Assembly: GCA_003427395.1 (NCBI GenBank) | Contig: BFEA01000429.1 | Location: forward strand, 1,276,386-1,303,239 | Source: Chara braunii | Lineage: Eukaryota > Streptophyta > Charophyceae > Charales > Characeae | Length of the DNA stretch: 26,854 bases | Direction: 5' to 3' | Shown here: positions 1-9,539 of the stretch, one piece after another | Position numbering within the stretch: position 1 is the first letter of the stretch | Layout: every line of letters begins with the position of its first letter | Program-made: the position numbers and the translations under genes | The notes under the pieces: model-generated | Database searches by the model: none | Told to the model about the DNA's origin: nothing | What the model saw: the letters and a program-made list of their open reading frames with translations, nothing else

Positions 1-272
1 CCTGCTACAGCAGGTGGGCGATACCGGCCAGGGGTCAGCCGGTAGCATCAGGACCGAGCTTCTTCGATGGGCCAGTCACTGTGCCTCCCCTCCGGTCCCC
101 TCCCCCTATGAACATCAGCAGTCTCTGCTCAATGCCACTCGGGGGGACCAACGACATATCTCTAGGTGGCGGGCGCCAAGCTTGCCCAGGAAGGTAAACC
201 AACTCATTCCATTATATTTTGAAAACCGCATTTGACACAAGGCCGGGGACCTCACAATTCAACCCGGATGTA

Positions 273-322
273 TCCCGGCAGCATCAGCCGGTTTAGCTCC
301 CGGCAGCATCAGCCGGTTTAGC
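273..322. repeat. Two perfect tandem copies of a 25-bp unit
   Basis: 273-297 and 298-322 are identical and contain CAGCATCAGCCGG. They lie in the presumed 3' untranslated tail of the minus-strand LINE. Tandem units near the 3' end are known in several LINE families. A related piece (GTCAGCCGGTAGCATCAGG) is at about 36-54. Confidence 0.9.
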
Positions 323-766
323 TTATAGATTCACCAGACCAATTCTCTGCAAATCAATCCACTATGTACTGTCTGATCAGACTGCTAACAACTAAAAATC
401 TGCCCAATTCCCGGGTTCCCCCTCGTCTAGTTCTTCCTCCCACTACTTCAACCAAATGCCCGAAGCCAATTGTATCCAATATACTAGACAAAAGCTATGA
501 CTTCCCTTGAACCCCTACATAAGCAACCTACTTACTAGAACCAGTCACCTCGTTCCCAGGGCCTGCCTTGGCCCTCCCCAACCTAATGTGGTTCGGCTTG
601 AATCTGCAGCCTCTCTTTGTCCCCGACGCATTCAGACCCGTCACCAGACCTACCCCCTTCCCCGGGGTTGACAACCGAGGGGCCATTCACCACTCTCTTC
701 CCATAACTATCCATGTCCCCATACCCCAAATCAGTATCTCGCCCTCCATACCGACATCCTGTCTAT
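323..766 (-). other. Presumed LINE 3' untranslated region; no gene seen
   Basis: This stretch lies directly downstream of the ORF2 stop on the minus strand. No coding frame with recognisable content or RNA gene was seen. It is assigned to the LINE tail only by position. Confidence 0.4.
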
Positions 767-1440
767 TTAACTAGATGTTAACCACCAAGCCAGGACTAGT
801 TTCCCTTCCACTGTCACTGCTGCCAGTTGTGACCTTCTGGCCCAGGTGAAAAGAAACCAGTTGCGGCCTGTGGTTGACCTGCCTCTGTTCCCTTTCCTCG
901 ACCAATCCACCAGAATCATTGTCCTTATAATCACTTTTATTTTGTTCTTAATCTTCAGATCCGCCGACCATTCGTTTCGGAACAGAATGTTATTCCTGTC
1001 TTCCCATATCACCCAAGCAATTGCCTGGGCCATGTACCCCCAACCCCTTTGCTTGAAGAACAATGGAGGAAGTCTCCCTGTGAGGACCCAATCTTGATTC
1101 CAGGGCATTGCATTGCCCAATCGTTGCCAATGCCCTGCCCACCATCTCCAAATCCTTTGAGATGTCGGGCATTCCCAAAAGAGGTGTAACATTGTTTCCT
1201 CTATCCTAGTGTAACATTGTTTCGTCTATCCTGGTGTAACATTGTTTCCTCTATCCTGTTTCCACATCGCCGACAATTCGGCTGAACTGCCAGTCCCTTA
1301 TCTAACAGGCAACTAGCAGTGGGCACCGCGGAGTGCGTCAGCAGCCAGAGCAGTCCTGACATCTTGAGGCTTGGGAGCAGTTGAATTTGCTCCCGGATTC
1401 CCTTCCATGCCCTAGGGCTCGGAAGGTGAGGGAGATTCAA
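767..1440 (-). pseudogene. LINE ORF2 C-terminus: zf-RVT zinc-binding module, broken by tandem duplication
   Basis: The frame 1440-1201 contains SGLLWLLTHSAVPT, then the zinc-ligand pattern CRRCGNRIEETMLH. The continuation LHLFWECP, followed by tryptophan-rich sequence and IWEDRNNILF, is read in another frame (1192-767). The arrangement CxxC followed by HxxxxC is the zf-RVT signature that closes plant LINE ORF2 proteins, where it is thought to help RNA recognition. The frame change between the two parts coincides with three copies of a 25-bp unit at 1184-1258. Removing two copies (50 bp) would rejoin the frames. The ORF ends at a stop at 767-769. Confidence 0.85.
1184..1258. repeat. Three tandem copies of a 25-bp unit inside the LINE zinc finger
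   Basis: Copies lie at 1184-1208, 1209-1233 and 1234-1258, each starting GTGTAACATTG and ending TCTATCCT plus one or two bases. Copies differ by only a few bases. The unit covers the codons around the EETMLH zinc-ligand site. Confidence 0.95.
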
Positions 1441-2113
1441 CGTTCTAGCTGATCTCTCGCATATCTCGGGGATGTATTCCCCTTGTGTTTTGTGGAGCTA
1501 TCGGGCCTGCTTAGTACTGTATTGTATCAAAGTCCATCGTTTTCCATCTGATGACTTCCAGGAACAGGTCCCGGGGTCTATGCGCAGTTCCCGTATGGGT
1601 CGTCCTCCTTGTACCAGTATGAATCCTCTCCTTTTTCCTCCCGACTTGGCCTGTAGGGCTCTGATGGCATAGATGGTGGCGTTTGTCTGAATCGTTTCAT
1701 CTTGTAGGTAGGCAAGCTTCTGTAGATCGTTATTGCTCTGATTTACAGACCACTTGGAGACCATTCACTCCCCGCTCTCCTTCTGCTCTTCAACTTTCAA
1801 CACCGACTGGGGTATATCACCGTTGTTCTCCATCCTGTACCAGACCCCTCATACTGATTGCCTTTGGGATTGGAGAATATCTCTCCATTCTCTTGGTATT
1901 CTCTCTCGGATACTCTCCAACTTTTCTTCGACTCCTTGCAGCCTGCCTAATTTGTCTCGTACTTCTCTATCTGATTTTCAGTCATTATGGTCTTCGGCCC
2001 AGATGTCTTCCAATCTCGAGATCCCTCTTTCCACCCACTTTCTACCGAAGGCGCCCGAGACTCCTGCCACTGTTAGCAGCACGTCTCCCTCCGAGACCTG
2101 CATTGCTGGGTTG
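1440..2113 (-). pseudogene. LINE ORF2 spacer between RT connection and zf-RVT, decayed
   Basis: This stretch lies between two recognisable ORF2 pieces of the same element. Only its lower part stays open, in the frame 1764-1498, with a basic, protein-like composition and no motif that I recognise. The upper part (about 1770-2110) is broken in all three minus frames. I place it in ORF2 from position alone. Confidence 0.5.
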
Positions 2114-2535
2114 TCAAAGATTGGTTGTCGCAGCACCTCCTCCTTCAGCAATGGCTAATTGAGATGATTCAGGTAGAGCTTCCTCTAGGTTATCCACCAA
2201 GCCAGTCGATCTGGGGTGCCGGTTCAGAGCAGTAGTATTCTGAAGGAGCGTCCAAACATCTTCCTCCCTAAGCTTCTCAACTGGAATTCCTGTTGTATAA
2301 TGTACTGGGTGACACTGAGCCAACTCCTCTGCTCGTTTTGCGTACACACTTTGAAAACCCATTTGCCCAGCAATGCCGAGTTTTGGCTACTTGGATTTAG
2401 AATCCCCAAGCCTCTCTCCTCCTTTGGCCTTGTCACTTTTTCCCATGATACTTTAGAGATGAAGCCCGTCTGCTTTTTGTCTTCAGGCTTCCGGAGGTAG
2501 TGAGCAACTGATCTTCTAATCTTTTGAAGTGTCAT
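2114..2535 (-). pseudogene. LINE ORF2 post-RT connection segment
   Basis: The frame 2535-2224 reads as the stretch that follows the RT thumb in plant LINEs, with the typical KEERGLGILNPSSQNSALLG block, where the RT-containing protein continues toward its C-terminus. The same motif (KKRGLGVLDPLQQNTTLL) occurs in the plus-strand copy at about 9550, which supports the call. Its function in the family is poorly defined. A frame change carries the homology into the 2362-2114 frame. The gap of about 250 bases to the RT domain (2536-2787) is degraded and not readable in one frame. Confidence 0.7.
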
Positions 2536-2787
2536 CCTTGAGATCAGGATTACTGCGGCAATGTGCTAGATAAGAAAGAAGACAGATGTGGACAAAACAA
2601 CTGCTCTCCCCATCAGAGATAATCATGTGGCTACTCTGCAACTTTTCATCTTTGCTTCCACCTTGGCTGCCAAGATCGCATCTTGGGTCGGTCAAGTGTT
2701 AGACAGTGACACTTGCACCTCCAAGTAGCGTTCGGCGTCTGTTTCCCTTATCCTTTTCATCGCCCAGTCGTCCGCCATCTCAAACTC

Positions 2788-3654
2788 TTACGGCAGGAAA
2801 TAACAGGACTTATCCCAGTTTATCCTAGCCTCTGACAACTGTGCATACTCTTCCAGGATTAACTTTGCTTCACCCATGGACTCTTGTGTAGCTTCGGAGA
2901 TCAGGAGGAGGTCATCTGCAATCGCTGTTGTGAGAACTTCCTTTCCTCCTGAGAGTTGAAGACCTTTTACTAATGGAGTTGCCCGAAGTCTGTTCAAGAC
3001 CACTTCAATCTGGATTACGAACAATAGAGGTGCTAGCGGGCAACCTTGTCGCAATGACCTTGTAAGATTAATCAATTGAGACTGTTTGTCGTTGACTGAT
3101 ACCATCGTTGTGGCAGACTTGTACATAACAGACACTCATTGGAAGAAAGGTACCCCAAAGTTCATGTGATGGAATGTAGCTAGTACGAAAGACCAATTCA
3201 CCCGGTCATAGGCCTTCTCTAAATCAAGCATTGCCACCACTACTTGTCTTATCTCCTTACTGACTATCTCCAAAGCCCCCACTGCAACTAGCAAGTTTTC
3301 TGCAATCGATTTCCCTTTCACAAAAGCTCCTTGGTCTGCATTCACCAACTCTGGTAAGTACTGCATTAGTCTTCTTGCCAAGGCTTTAGCCAAAATTTTG
3401 TATGACACGTTCAGGAGGGTGATCGGTCTCCAATTCCTCACATTCCTTTTATCCCCCTTCTTGTAGAGGAGTGTGATCACCCCCCTACACATATCCTCCG
3501 TAAGTAGTCCGCCTTGGAGAACCTGGTTGAAAATGTTGAGCAGAATCGGCCCCATTTGCTCCCAAGTGGCCACATAGAACTCAATTGGTAAGCCATCATC
3601 TCCTGGCGACTTCCCTTTTGCCATACTAGTTGTCGCTGCCTTCAGTTCCTCCAA
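2788..3654 (-). pseudogene. LINE ORF2 reverse transcriptase domain with one in-frame TGA
   Basis: Two open segments (3654-3136 and 3135-2788) lie in one frame separated only by a TGA. The sequence shows the conserved LINE RT blocks in order: KSPGDDGLPIEFY, then ITLLYKKGDKRNVRNWRPIT, QGAFVKGKSIAENLL, motif A LDLEKAYDRVNW, motif B RSLRQGCPLAPLLFVI, and motif C as IADDLLLI. Both catalytic Asp residues of motif C are kept, but the residue before ADD is Ile where Phe or Tyr is normal. The interrupting TGA follows FFQ, where related elements usually have Trp, so TGG to TGA is the simplest history. Known role: synthesis of cDNA from the element RNA. The domain is of family length and sits between endonuclease and zinc-finger parts. 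Confidence 0.93.
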
Positions 3655-3768
3655 CGTGAACGACCTGTCAAGAGATTGTCTTTTATAAACTGCAAGTTGC
3701 TTCGTCCTGTCTTGCCAGATGTCTACTTCTCCTTGAAGATCTTCAAGTGATTCATGGGGTAGCCTTCT

Positions 3769-4520
3769 TCATGTAAGGATGTCTGAGAAGTAGTCCCTAC
3801 CATAGACTGCCATCGATTCCATATCCTCCACTAAGTCCACCATTGCATTGACTGGGTGTGGTAGTGAGCGGATAGTGCTATGACCTCTGACCAGTATGAG
3901 GTCCAGTCTTCTGCGCGGAGCAATCTGATTGGCTTGGTCCTGGGCCACCGTCCTGGTGAATCCTGGCGCCTCAGGGTGAAGGTGTCTAAAGGAGTCTGTT
4001 AGGTCTTGCTGTTCCAACAGTTGGGTCAGTAAAACAGCGTCTTGTTTCCTTGGTCCGTTCTCTGGTGAGTCCAGCCCTGGCTGGAGTATCTTATTATAGC
4101 CTCTAGCCAAGACTAGATTCTGTGTTTCTGGAATAATATTTGGAAGATCAGACAAGAAGGACCTTCGTTCTTCCGGTACCGACGGGACATATACTAACAT
4201 CAAGACTGATCTGCCAGACTAGTTTTCACCCAGACCCACTGTCCCCAAATGTCCCACCCACAGTCCAACACTTGGGCTTCCAGATCTCTGTGAATTAATA
4301 TGGTTGTTCCTCCTTTGGTTCCATCTGCTGGTGCCCACCACTGTGGCCCTCTCCACCATCTCACTATCTCTACCACTGGTTCGTCCAATTTTGTCTCCAA
4401 CAGAAAGATCACTTGGACCTTAGTCGGATGGATCCAGGCATTGAGTCTCGCTTTTTTGAACCTCCTTATCGTTTCACTCAATCCTCTAACATTCCACGTG
4501 GCCATTTTGACCTTGCTCAT
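3769..4520 (-). pseudogene. LINE ORF2 N-terminus: APE-type endonuclease, frameshifted
   Basis: The frame starting at 4520 opens MSKVKMATWNVRGLSE, which holds the WNVRGL motif that begins LINE apurinic-like endonucleases. It is followed by LLETKL (catalytic Glu region) and the usual GGTTILI strand. A frameshift near 4200 moves the reading to the frame 4203-3769, which continues with YVPSVPEERRSFLSDL and RRLDLILVRG. Known role: nicking target DNA to prime reverse transcription. Odd feature: the position that is normally GDFN reads ARGYN, so the conserved Asp is gone. The final Asp-His motif of the family is not recognisable before this frame ends. The domain is therefore catalytically dead by sequence as well as frameshifted. 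It lies between ORF1 and the reverse transcriptase, as expected. Confidence 0.85.
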
Positions 4521-4734
4521 TCTGACTGATTGAAGGAGCGGTTGTTGATTGGATCCGTTGTTCGTCGCTCTGACTTGCTTTACTTCCTTTTCGTCTCCTC
4601 CCCTGTTGATGTGTGGCTCCTTCTTGTTCCACTTCCCAAGGAGTTAGAAGCAGCGTGCGGAAGGATGGTGCCCGTGGTTGTTTCTCAGTCGGAAGGGAGG
4701 TATAGAAATTGGCTATGAACTGAGCATTTGTCTA

Positions 4735-6960
4735 TTGACAATTCCTACCTTTGTGAGCGGTTTGACTGTGTTTGATGCATCGAACCACTGAGGGGGAATC
4801 CATTGGAAACCCAAGTTCTCCAACTGGAAGCTGTTTGCAACCTCAGGGGAGATCTTTGCATCAATCATAACCAGATGAAAGTGATGTTGCCTTCCCTCTG
4901 ATAGGGTTACTGACTTACGCCCTGTTCGTATTCACGGATTAAACGGAAAGGAAACCGCCCTGCTACAAACTTAGTTGTTGCCGTACAGATGGCTTCCTTG
5001 GTGGATGAAGGGTTGTCTATCAAGACCAAAGGAAGGATGTACTCTGACTCAGCAACTTTACCTACCATGATTTTGACTCATTGAGGCGCGAGGGATAGAC
5101 AGAGAGGGATTAGGTAGTTTGTTGTACCTTCTACCCCTAATTATGAGTTCTTCCTGTCCAGACTTTGTTTCCCTGTGTCTCGATTGGATGCCTGGCCCAT
5201 TGGTGACGTAATATTAATATATGCTAGTTCTCCCTCCTCGTCTTCCCTGGTGGGTTCGCTCGAGCCTTCTGCACGCACCCTTCTCATTTTGATCGGTACT
5301 TGATGTGATGTCCGTGTGTGTGGGTCTCGCATAATTTGATCTTGAATCATCACTCCCCTTCTTTCCCCTGGTCCTTGTATCCCGATCAGGTCTCGTCTGT
5401 CGCCTTGAGACAGTTGGTCTGCCGTTGTAGAAGTTGTACTCACCCCAGGGAAGTCTGTCCCTACCAAGACTTGCCTTACTTCTTCCTCATTTACCACTGC
5501 AAATTCTGGATTCCAACGAACGGTGGCAAGCCGAGCTATCGGTTCAGATTCTTCCCAAAGGGCGTGATCGGTGGTCGTCCCTTGAGTGGAGGGGACAAAT
5601 CCCCTTCCCTGGGAGGGGTCAACGGACAGTACTGCCGAATGCACCTCTCCCTGAGCACCTTGTAATGCACCTTGAGATAAAACGATTTCTCCTCGGGACG
5701 ACCCTGCTAACTCTCTCTTTGTTCCCTCCCCTGCTTGTCTATTCCCCTGTTGATATGGGTAAGTGGATGATGAAGGAATATACAGCTCCGAATAATCCTT
5801 GGAGTGAGTACCTCCCCTTGGTGTGCGATTTCCTGTATGGGGGGTTACAACTACTGCTGGAGTTCGAGGGGGAGGAGCCTGCTGCCACCTCGGCAGGGGT
5901 TGTGAGATGGTTGGGGATCTGAAGAATCCACCCATTCAAGTTGGTCGGTTTGTGGTGATAGCCGAGTCAGATGACACTTGAGTAGGCCTCAATGGAGCAA
6001 GAAGGTTCGGTTGGTCGTGACCCCAAATACTTTGGCCACGCCCTTCGCCAGTAGTCGGATAAGAAATCAAGGGTGGGCCTAGGTATTGGGCACCCGACGG
6101 GACTTGCGAAGCATTCCTAAGTTGTTGACCCAGGAATTGCCCCACCGGTCGGAAACTTGCTTGAGAGGGATCGGGGGGTGGAGGGATTGGGGGAAGTTGG
6201 TAGTAAGGGACTATGGCATGACCAGCCTCTATCTGTCTCATCCCTGGAGGACCCTGTGTCCCTGGTGGGGGGGGTTGGCTTGCGGCTGCTGGGGCTTGGT
6301 TCCCTGCCGCAGAACCCTGAACTTCCCTCTATCCACGCCCAAGGCCATTGATATTGCCCCTCTCATGCCCCTGTGGACCTCTTCCTCCCCCCCCTCTACC
6401 TCCTCCCCGACCTAATTTCCCTCCTCTGCCCCTTCCTCCTCGCCCTCTTCCCCGTCTATCCTCTGGCATAGGGTCGTTAAATTTCGGGCATAATTGAGGA
6501 TCAAATTCGTCATGGAACCACCATAAGCGTTTATTGCAAAAGGGGGTATCCTGCTTGGCAAATTGGATCTCCAGGAGCCCTCCTATTGTTTTTTTAGCTG
6601 CTATCCATTTAACAAAAGATTGCCTGACTTCAGGAACACAGTCAATTCTAATGTTACCAAATCGTGGCTTTTCTGCGTTTTTCTGGTGGGTGCATCGTCA
6701 AAATTCTGCCCATGAATTTTTTAACTGCAAAGCGAAGTGAGGGAATGGCTTCCAACGACACTCTAAGGGCAATTATTCTAAATTTCCTTGCCAATTCCTC
6801 ATCTTTCATCGTATCCAGTTCTTGTTTTGTCATCCATGGTTTGAAAAAGACTTTGACCGAACCTGATCTGGTCAGAATTATAGTGTCTTCTCCTTTCATG
6901 TGGGGTTTCAATTTCAGAGTTAGGGTGCCAGAGGGGGATTATGAACTCCGACATTTCAAC
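4735..6960 (-). pseudogene. LINE ORF1 (gag-like RNA-binding protein), broken
   Basis: The N-terminal part (about 6911-6480) reads as a DUF4283-like domain, with VFFKPWMT near the start, MHPPE in the middle and KWIAAKKTIGG after it. A short Cys-containing stretch (FCNKRLWWFHDEF, then LCPKF) follows. Next comes a strongly Arg/Gly-rich segment (about 6465-6365) resembling an RGG box. Then a Pro/Gln-rich linker (about 6310-5950) and a low-complexity Ser/Thr/Gly region (5935-5141) follow. The last part (about 5075-4735) is again protein-like in two frames, with FVAGRFPFRLIREYEQG and then VMIDAKISPEV. Known role of the family: binding the element RNA to form the ribonucleoprotein. Breaks: a stop near 6325, a stop or frame change near 5936, and a frame change near 4920. 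An alternative start reading MSEFIIPLWHP near 6950 lies in another frame, so the true start is unresolved. Confidence 0.75.
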
Positions 6961-7595
6961 TCTTTAAAGTTAGCGTGCAGTGATGGTAATTGTCGATGTC
7001 GAATCATTTTAAAACTTATTTTCATCAGTTGTGATGACCTCCAATTTTGTCGTTCCTTTCGTAATTAGTCTATGCTTCACCCTTGTTGTTTTCAAATACT
7101 GTTCATTTCCTTTCATATGCATGTCCATACAGTTTCACATTGGCCGAAGTGGGTTTGTGGTTGTAGGGTTCATTTTATTTGTTCGTGCTTCAATAATTAT
7201 ATTAATCAATCATGTGGTAAGGTATTCCAGTGGAAAAGCTTTGTGAAGCCGACAATTCGTTGTTCTCTTTTTTCTATTTCATTGTGTTGAAATTCTTGGT
7301 CACGCAACAAAACATAATGCCCAGTAGACTGTGGTAATGTTCTCATTGAATGTGAAAGGCAAATGATGTTCGTGTGTCTTCAATTTCTTTTTATTTTTTT
7401 ATCTCTGCCTTCAATTTTTTTTGTTTTTTTGCTTGTCGCCACCCGCCACCGTCGTAACATCGCATAACACGGTAAGACAACCAGTCAGTGGTACGTAACA
7501 AAACGGAGTCGACACGAAATGCGCCTCGCATAGCAGACAAAAAAAACAGATTGGACACCACGGATTCTAGGAGCAGTAAACAATATTTAACATCC
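6961..7595. other. AT-rich intergenic stretch; nothing recognised
   Basis: Short open frames exist on both strands, including an 89-codon minus frame at 7660-7391, but none has recognisable domains. The upstream edge may still hold 5' untranslated LINE sequence. Confidence 0.4.
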
Positions 7596-7890
7596 ACAGG
7601 ATTAGGGGTTGAACTTCTTAAATCACTCCGGAAATACTGCCCAACTGGCATCGTTGTCACAAATCATACAAAAGAAGATCACTTTCCTAAAATTTGACAA
7701 CCACCAGCTCAAGATCTTTCACATCAAGACGATGATGGATTGACAAGCAATCCAAAACAACTCGCCAATCAACGCCGTCCTCGCGGAGCGTACAAAGCAA
7801 GATTGCACTTCCTAAATTTCAAACGCGTGGTTCACTCTCAAACATCGACATGTTGAAGGATTCGAAAGCACTCCAAAAATACTTGCGAAG
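7596..7890. repeat. Degenerate tandem repeat, unit about 120-127 bp, roughly three units
   Basis: Three similar stretches recur: AATCACTCCGGAAATACTGCC near 7620 (first 20 bases diagnostic), AAGCAATCCAAAACAACTCG near 7745 and AAAGCACTCCAAAAATACTT near 7866. Each is linked to a CACTT-CCTAAA block (7680 and 7805). The copies are much diverged, so unit edges are approximate. Confidence 0.5.
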
Positions 7891-8097
7891 TAAGATTCCT
7901 CGTAAGTGAACACATGAAACAAAATTACACTGTAAAAATTACACAAGCACTACCCAGTCCTCAACATCAACACGACAGTGAAGCGTTTCCTGATCGTGAA
8001 AACAACATGTAGACCAGTAGTCGCCAGTTTTCATAACGCAATTGTGGACTGGCAGGCGAGAACATCATTTGTTCGATGGCGAAGGCCCGTGGAAGGA

Positions 8098-8100
<3 letters not shown>

Positions 8101-8187
<87 letters not shown>

Positions 8188-8188
8188 N

Positions 8189-8281
<93 letters not shown>
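8101..8281. repeat. CT dinucleotide microsatellite, about 180 bp
   Basis: Almost pure CT repeat with a few interruptions (TTTC at about 8165 and 8245) and one undetermined base at 8188. The true length in the genome is uncertain because such tracts collapse in assemblies. The open frames across it encode only Ser/Leu or Arg/Glu repeats and are artefacts. Confidence 0.98.
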
Positions 8282-8283
<2 letters not shown>

Positions 8284-8555
8284 GATAGGCAAGGTCCTTC
8301 AGTAGTGCTTCTCCATTCCTCACCACGATTGCGTTCATGCACGCACGTCTCGGTCCGCACAAGACACACACAAGAAGCAAAACCCAACTCCGCCTACAAA
8401 TCAGCCGTCGTTCACTCCGTAGGTGTGATAACGCTTCTAGAAGAACTCGTCCACGATGATCCGTACTTTGTCGTGCAGATAATCGGGATTGGCGAATGAT
8501 GGATCGGCGTGGACGACATACACCGTCGGGTCACGAATGCGGCCAACGTAACCCA

Positions 8556-8659
8556 TTGCCACATTGGAGATGAGCGGATCGATGATGTCTGCCAAGACGT
8601 CCACAACTCTCACGCGTTGCCACATTGAAGATGAGCAGATCGATGATGTCTGCCAAGAC
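8556..8659. repeat. Tandem duplication with 61-bp period
   Basis: A 43-bp stretch starting TTGCCACATTG and ending TGTCTGCCAAGAC occurs at 8556-8598 and again at 8617-8659, with two mismatches and an 18-bp spacer. Because 61 is not a multiple of three, the two copies are read in different frames. Confidence 0.95.
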
Positions 8660-9229
8660 CTCTCCCGAATCCATACCTGACAGTCAAATGGAGGCAAGCG
8701 TCTCCATCAGCATTGATCTCGAAATGGCGGACACCGTGTTTTGTGACAACTTTCTCGAAACCAAAGTCCCTGCCTAGTCCTTCCAGCGGCGACGGCGCAT
8801 CTCGTAAAAGATTGCATACCGGCCCAACACCCACCCCCTGAAAGCGACATCGACCTCCATGCCCACCAAAATCCACTGACGGCAACGACGAACGAACTGA
8901 AAACACCAACTTCCACCCCCAAACACCCTCTCCCAATGAAGTCTTCACACCACAGATTGAAAATATGCATCGTCCGTTGATCGTTATCCACACTTCGCAC
9001 AACAGACCGCCTCTAAAGTCGAACACCCGCACTGAACATGTCCGTGATGATCGCCCATGAATTGTCGGTGGTCGGTGCCGTTGGCATCTTTATAGCTCAT
9101 AACCGCTGGGATTCCGATGTCCCTTGTGCTGGGCCACACCCTCACTGTCTGCGAAGCACAACAAAAAGTGAGGCGGGCCTGAAAATCCGGTGCAAACAGC
9201 ATGCCACTTACGTGTGTGCCGCCATGGGG

Positions 9230-9300
9230 GGTGCAAATGGCAAGGAGGGGTGAGGGGGGGTGGTTTGGGGAGCGGGATGGGTTGGTGGCGCGGGAGGGGT
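9230..9300 (+). other. G-rich tract with quadruplex potential
   Basis: Many runs of three to seven G lie close together on the plus strand. The sequence fits the general pattern of four G-runs with short loops. No function is implied. Confidence 0.5.
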
Positions 9301-9539
9301 TGTAAGGTTTTCTGTGTGGATTTGGGGGCAAGACAGAGGGTTTGGCGGCGGGCAGCGACGTGTGTGCCATGAATGCATGTCAGGTTCTCCCCTGCCCAGT
9401 GTTTGAAAATATGTATTCACGCCCGAGACAGTGCAAATGTTATTTTAAGCAGTGCATCGTACAACATGTGTTGATCGACATCGAACACCTTGCACTGTTT
9501 TTCCTGCGTTCTCGCCTCCCTCTCCATGATATCGCATTG

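Larger units (their letters stand above)
767..6960 (-). mobile_element. Nearly full-length degenerate plant-type LINE (L1-like non-LTR retrotransposon)
   Basis: Reading the minus strand from about 6960 to 767 gives, in order: a DUF4283-like ORF1 start, an Arg/Gly-rich stretch, a Pro/Gln-rich linker, an APE-type endonuclease, a reverse transcriptase and a C-terminal zf-RVT module. This is the standard gene order of plant L1-type LINEs. The element copies its RNA by target-primed reverse transcription. Many frameshifts and stops, together with a tandem duplication in the zinc finger, show that this copy is dead. The 3' untranslated part probably continues below 767 to about 200, because a stretch at 239-267 resembles the tail of a poly(A) element elsewhere in the window. 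I saw no clear target-site duplication or clean poly(A) tail. The exact 5' end is uncertain; 6960 is where recognisable ORF1-like sequence stops. Confidence 0.9.
8437..9370 (-). other. Weakly protein-like minus-strand sequence, unassigned
   Basis: Minus-strand frames here carry segments with a balanced, protein-like composition. Examples are VLADIIDPLISNVAMG followed by VYVVHADPSFANPDYLHDK (8600-8440), FEINADGDACLHLTVRYG (about 8720) and GIPAVMSYKDANGTDHRQ (about 9080). They lie in different frames, with stops between them. I do not recognise a family. The stretch could be a degraded gene or gene fragment captured by repeats, or exons whose introns I cannot place. No promoter or splice set was established. 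Confidence 0.25.

Noticed and set aside
1184-1258. CRISPR-like direct repeats (also 273-322 and 14544-14744)
   Set aside because: Units are adjacent without unique spacers, and the setting is a eukaryotic transposon.
7967-8499. Open frames across the CT microsatellite
   Set aside because: They encode only dipeptide repeats and occur on both strands.
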